A program made the position numbers and the translations under genes. 6,410 nucleotides of DNA from an uncultured Clostridia bacterium (GTDB lineage: Bacteria; Bacillota; Clostridia; Christensenellales; Aristaeellaceae), in assembly GCA_934630975.1 (NCBI GenBank), contig CAKTXH010000116.1, positions 1 through 6,410 of the forward strand. The letters run 5' to 3'. The stretch's first letter is position 1. Every line of letters begins with the position of its first letter. Positions 4,505 through 6,410 of this stretch are shown piece by piece. The notes beneath the pieces were generated by a model. The model saw nothing but the letters and a program-made list of their open reading frames with translations. It searched no databases and was not told where the DNA came from.

Positions 4505-6252
4505 CGATGGAGACGACGGAAGAAAGCAAGCTGCCCGGTTATCTGCTGGATGCGCCGCAGAACGGCCACCTTTACGGAACGCTATCCTATAACAGGCGGA
4601 GCAAATGCTGGACGATCAAGGGCGAACCCTGCGTGACGGAGATGGCGGCGCGGCTGTTTCCCGGCAGTCAGCGGCGGCGGGGCGAGGCGCGCTTCACGGC
4701 GAACCGGCGGATTATCGGCGACGTGAACTGGCTGATGCTGCGCTATCCGCTGGAAATCGCGCCGAGGGATCGCGCGCTATGGGAAAACGCGCTGGCGCAG
4801 GCGCGGGAACATGCGATTCTGCGCGCGCAGGCCGAAAAACTGCCGCGCAGGAGCACGCCGCCGGATGGAACGTTCGAGGGCGAACTGCGGGAATTCCAGA
4901 AGGAGGGGCTTTCCTTCATGCTGGCGAACCCGAGGACGCTGCTGGCGGATGAAATGGGTTTGGGCAAGACGGTGCAGGCGCTGGCCTGTCTGGCGGCGAC
5001 GGGAGAGTTTCCGGCGCTGATCGTCGTGCCGCCGCACCTTCTGCGCAACTGGCAGGCCGAGGCAGCGCGCTTTCTGCGCATCGACGGGAAGCCGCCGCGC
5101 GTCTGCGTGCTCACGGGGCTGAAACCGTATCAGCCCCCGGAGGCGGACGTCTACATCATCCACTATCTGCTGCTGCGCGGCTGGAAGCAGGCGCTGCCGC
5201 AGATGGGTTTCCGCGCGGTGATCTTCGATGAAATTCAGGAACTCCGCCACGGCGGCACGGAAAAGTATTCGGCGGCGAGCCTGCTGGCGGAGGGATGCGA
5301 ACGGGTCATCGGCCTTTCCGGCACGCCGATCTATAATAAAGGGTCGGAAATCTGGAACGTGGTCAACATCCTCGATTTCCACTGCCTCGGCGATTGGGAG
5401 AGCTTCACGCGCGCGTGGTGCGACGGATATGGCAATCATCTGGTGCGCGACCCGGCGCTGCTGGGCGACCATCTGCGGCGGGAAGGGCTGATTCTGCGCC
5501 GAACCAAGCGGGAAGTGCTGACCGAACTGCCACCCAAACGGCGGCTGGTGCAGGAGATCGACGCGGATGATCGGGTGTATCGGGAGCTGATGCGCCCGGT
5601 GATCGAGATGCTCGGCAGCCTGCGCGCGCTGCACCCGGAGGCCAAGGAACGCGCCATGCTGGAGGAGCAGGTCGGCCGGGGCGAACGGCAGGCCACGGGC
5701 GTGGCAAAAGCGCCGTTTGTCGCGGCGTTTGTGCGCGCGCTGATGGATAACGGCGAAAAGGTGCTGCTGTTTGCGCATCATCATGCGGTGATGGACGTTT
5801 ATAAAAAGGAACTGGCGAGCTATCACCCGGCGTTTATCACGGGGCGGGAGACGACGCGGCAGAAGGATGAGGCTGTGGTGCGGTTTATGGAGGAGAAGAC
5901 GAATCTCTGCGTGATCTCCCTGCGCGCCGCTTCGGGGCTGAACCTGCAAAGGGCGAGCTGCGTGGTGTTCGGTGAGCTGGATTGGTCGCCCGCCGTGCAC
6001 AGTCAGGCCGAGGATCGCGCGCACCGCATGGGGCAAAAGGATTCGATTCTGTGCTATTATCTCGTTGCGCCGCAGGGCTCGGATCGGGACATGCAGGATG
6101 CGCTGGGTCTGAAAGTGAGCCAGTTTGTCGCGCTGATGGGGGATAAGACGCCGGAACTGAGCAGTGTGCAGGATGCGCAGAGCGCCGCAAAGGCACACAT
6201 TGAAAAGATGCTGAAACAATATGACGCGGCGCAAACAAATGATAAGGTCTGA
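4501..6252 (+). CDS. SNF2-family (SF2) DNA helicase/translocase
   Basis: The 583-residue protein carries the full SNF2 ATPase core. In order: a Q-like LREFQKEG at 129-136, Walker A DEMGLGKT at 150-157, motif Ia LIVVPPHLLRNW at 173-184, Walker B FDEIQ at 242-246 (DEIQ where DEAH/DEGH is more common), motif III GLSGTPIYN at 271-279, motif IV KVLLFAHHH at 420-428, motif V SLRAASGLNLQ at 473-483, and motif VI QAEDRAHRMGQ at 502-512 with its arginine finger. SNF2 proteins translocate on double-stranded DNA using ATP to remodel protein-DNA complexes or reverse forks. The core has only a short insertion between lobes. About 125 N-terminal residues, predicted mixed beta/alpha with several Arg and Trp, resemble no domain I can name; by position they could be a HARP-like DNA-annealing or substrate-binding module. 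The ATG at 4501 is chosen over an in-frame TTG at 4483 because it forms the ATGA overlap with the nuclease gene. No clear terminator follows. Confidence 0.93.
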   Translation: MTMETTEESKLPGYLLDAPQNGHLYGTLSYNRRSKCWTIKGEPCVTEMAARLFPGSQRRRGEARFTANRRIIGDVNWLMLRYPLEIAPRDRALWENALAQAREHAILRAQAEKLPRRSTPPDGTFEGELREFQKEGLSFMLANPRTLLADEMGLGKTVQALACLAATGEFPALIVVPPHLLRNWQAEAARFLRIDGKPPRVCVLTGLKPYQPPEADVYIIHYLLLRGWKQALPQMGFRAVIFDEIQELRHGGTEKYSAASLLAEGCERVIGLSGTPIYNKGSEIWNVVNILDFHCLGDWESFTRAWCDGYGNHLVRDPALLGDHLRREGLILRRTKREVLTELPPKRRLVQEIDADDRVYRELMRPVIEMLGSLRALHPEAKERAMLEEQVGRGERQATGVAKAPFVAAFVRALMDNGEKVLLFAHHHAVMDVYKKELASYHPAFITGRETTRQKDEAVVRFMEEKTNLCVISLRAASGLNLQRASCVVFGELDWSPAVHSQAEDRAHRMGQKDSILCYYLVAPQGSDRDMQDALGLKVSQFVALMGDKTPELSSVQDAQSAAKAHIEKMLKQYDAAQTNDKV

Positions 6253-6382
6253 AAACTTTCCGGGCGGTTCAAAAATGGAGTTTTTTCAGGAATAGCTTGA
6301 AAAAATGACGCTTTGGAAAGAACGAAATGCGAATTTCAGACAGAAAGTTTCAAAAAGCGTCGAAAAAAGTTTAAAAAAGGTA
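6253..6382. other. A/T-rich intergenic stretch with an imperfect inverted repeat
   Basis: I see no gene here. Bases 6307-6314 (GACGCTTT) are complementary to 6354-6361, around an inner five-bp hairpin with GCGA loop (GAAAT/ATTTC near 6324-6337). On the minus strand the outer repeat is followed, after one A, by six Ts, so it could act as a weak minus-strand terminator. CTGAAAA at 6249-6255 can also pair with TTTTCAG at 6283-6289 over a long loop, which is too weak to call a helicase terminator. Runs of As at 6352-6379 may form an UP element for the promoter that follows. Confidence 0.35.
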
Positions 6383-6410
6383 TTGACACGGAGCTGAAAC
6401 TGCGATATAA
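6383..6410 (+). promoter_or_regulatory. Near-consensus sigma-A promoter cut by the window edge
   Basis: TTGACA at 6383-6388 is followed after 17 bases by TATAA at 6406-6410, where the window ends, so the sixth base of the -10 is not seen. A-tracts at 6352-6356, 6363-6368 and 6373-6378 lie just upstream, as in UP elements. Such a strong promoter typically drives a stable RNA operon or a highly expressed gene. Its target lies outside the window. Confidence 0.8.

Noticed and set aside
3961..4569. N-terminal extension of the minus-strand L,D-transpeptidase-like frame to 652 residues
   Set aside because: It lies antisense to the nuclease gene and across both divergent promoters, while a strong RBS and a signal peptide mark the real start at 3960.
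4777..6234. 485-residue open frame on the minus strand
   Set aside because: It is exactly antisense to the SNF2 core, has an Arg/His/Gln-rich composition typical of a GC-rich shadow frame, and has no RBS or recognisable domain.
6249..6289. Terminator of the helicase gene
   Set aside because: Only seven A/T-rich base pairs over a 27-base loop; it is too weak to call.

Overview
The window looks like chromosomal DNA of a fairly GC-rich anaerobic Firmicute of the class Clostridia. The reasons are strong AGGAG-type ribosome binding sites, sigma-A-like promoters with 17-base spacers, compact GC-rich hairpin terminators, and an L,D-transpeptidase architecture (signal peptide, Ser/Asp-rich linker, SH3-like region, YkuD domain) familiar from Clostridiales. 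A flavoprotein ending in a covalent-FMN domain also points to an anaerobe. Genus cannot be read from the sequence.

Layout. (1) Bases 1-894, plus strand: the 3' part of a flavoprotein gene, with the C-terminal piece of an FAD-binding fumarate-reductase-like domain followed by an FMN-binding domain with an SGAT attachment site. (2) 895-1136: a 242-base gap crowded with hairpins. Two copies of one plus-strand terminator (30 identical bases) flank a third hairpin whose T-run faces the minus strand. (3) 1137-2417, minus: a membrane-bound processive family 2 glycosyltransferase with its own promoter and RBS. (4) 2611-3960, minus: a secreted L,D-transpeptidase-like protein whose catalytic Cys motif is abnormal, with a strong terminator at 2550-2599. 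(5) 3961-4132: a short divergent promoter region. (6) 4133-6252, plus: a two-gene operon of a small putative PD-(D/E)XK nuclease and a SNF2-family helicase, joined by an ATGA stop/start overlap. (7) 6253-6410: an A/T-rich stretch ending in a near-consensus promoter, cut by the window edge, that must drive a gene to the right.

How the genes work together. The glycosyltransferase and the L,D-transpeptidase-like protein are both envelope functions on the same strand, but each has its own promoter and a terminator separates them, so a shared pathway is only possible. The nuclease/helicase pair is the one clear functional unit: the tight operon suggests that a small nuclease acts with, or is targeted by, a double-stranded-DNA translocase. 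This could be repair, replication-fork processing or defence, and the sequence does not decide. The most notable points are that pair and the altered active site of the L,D-transpeptidase homologue.
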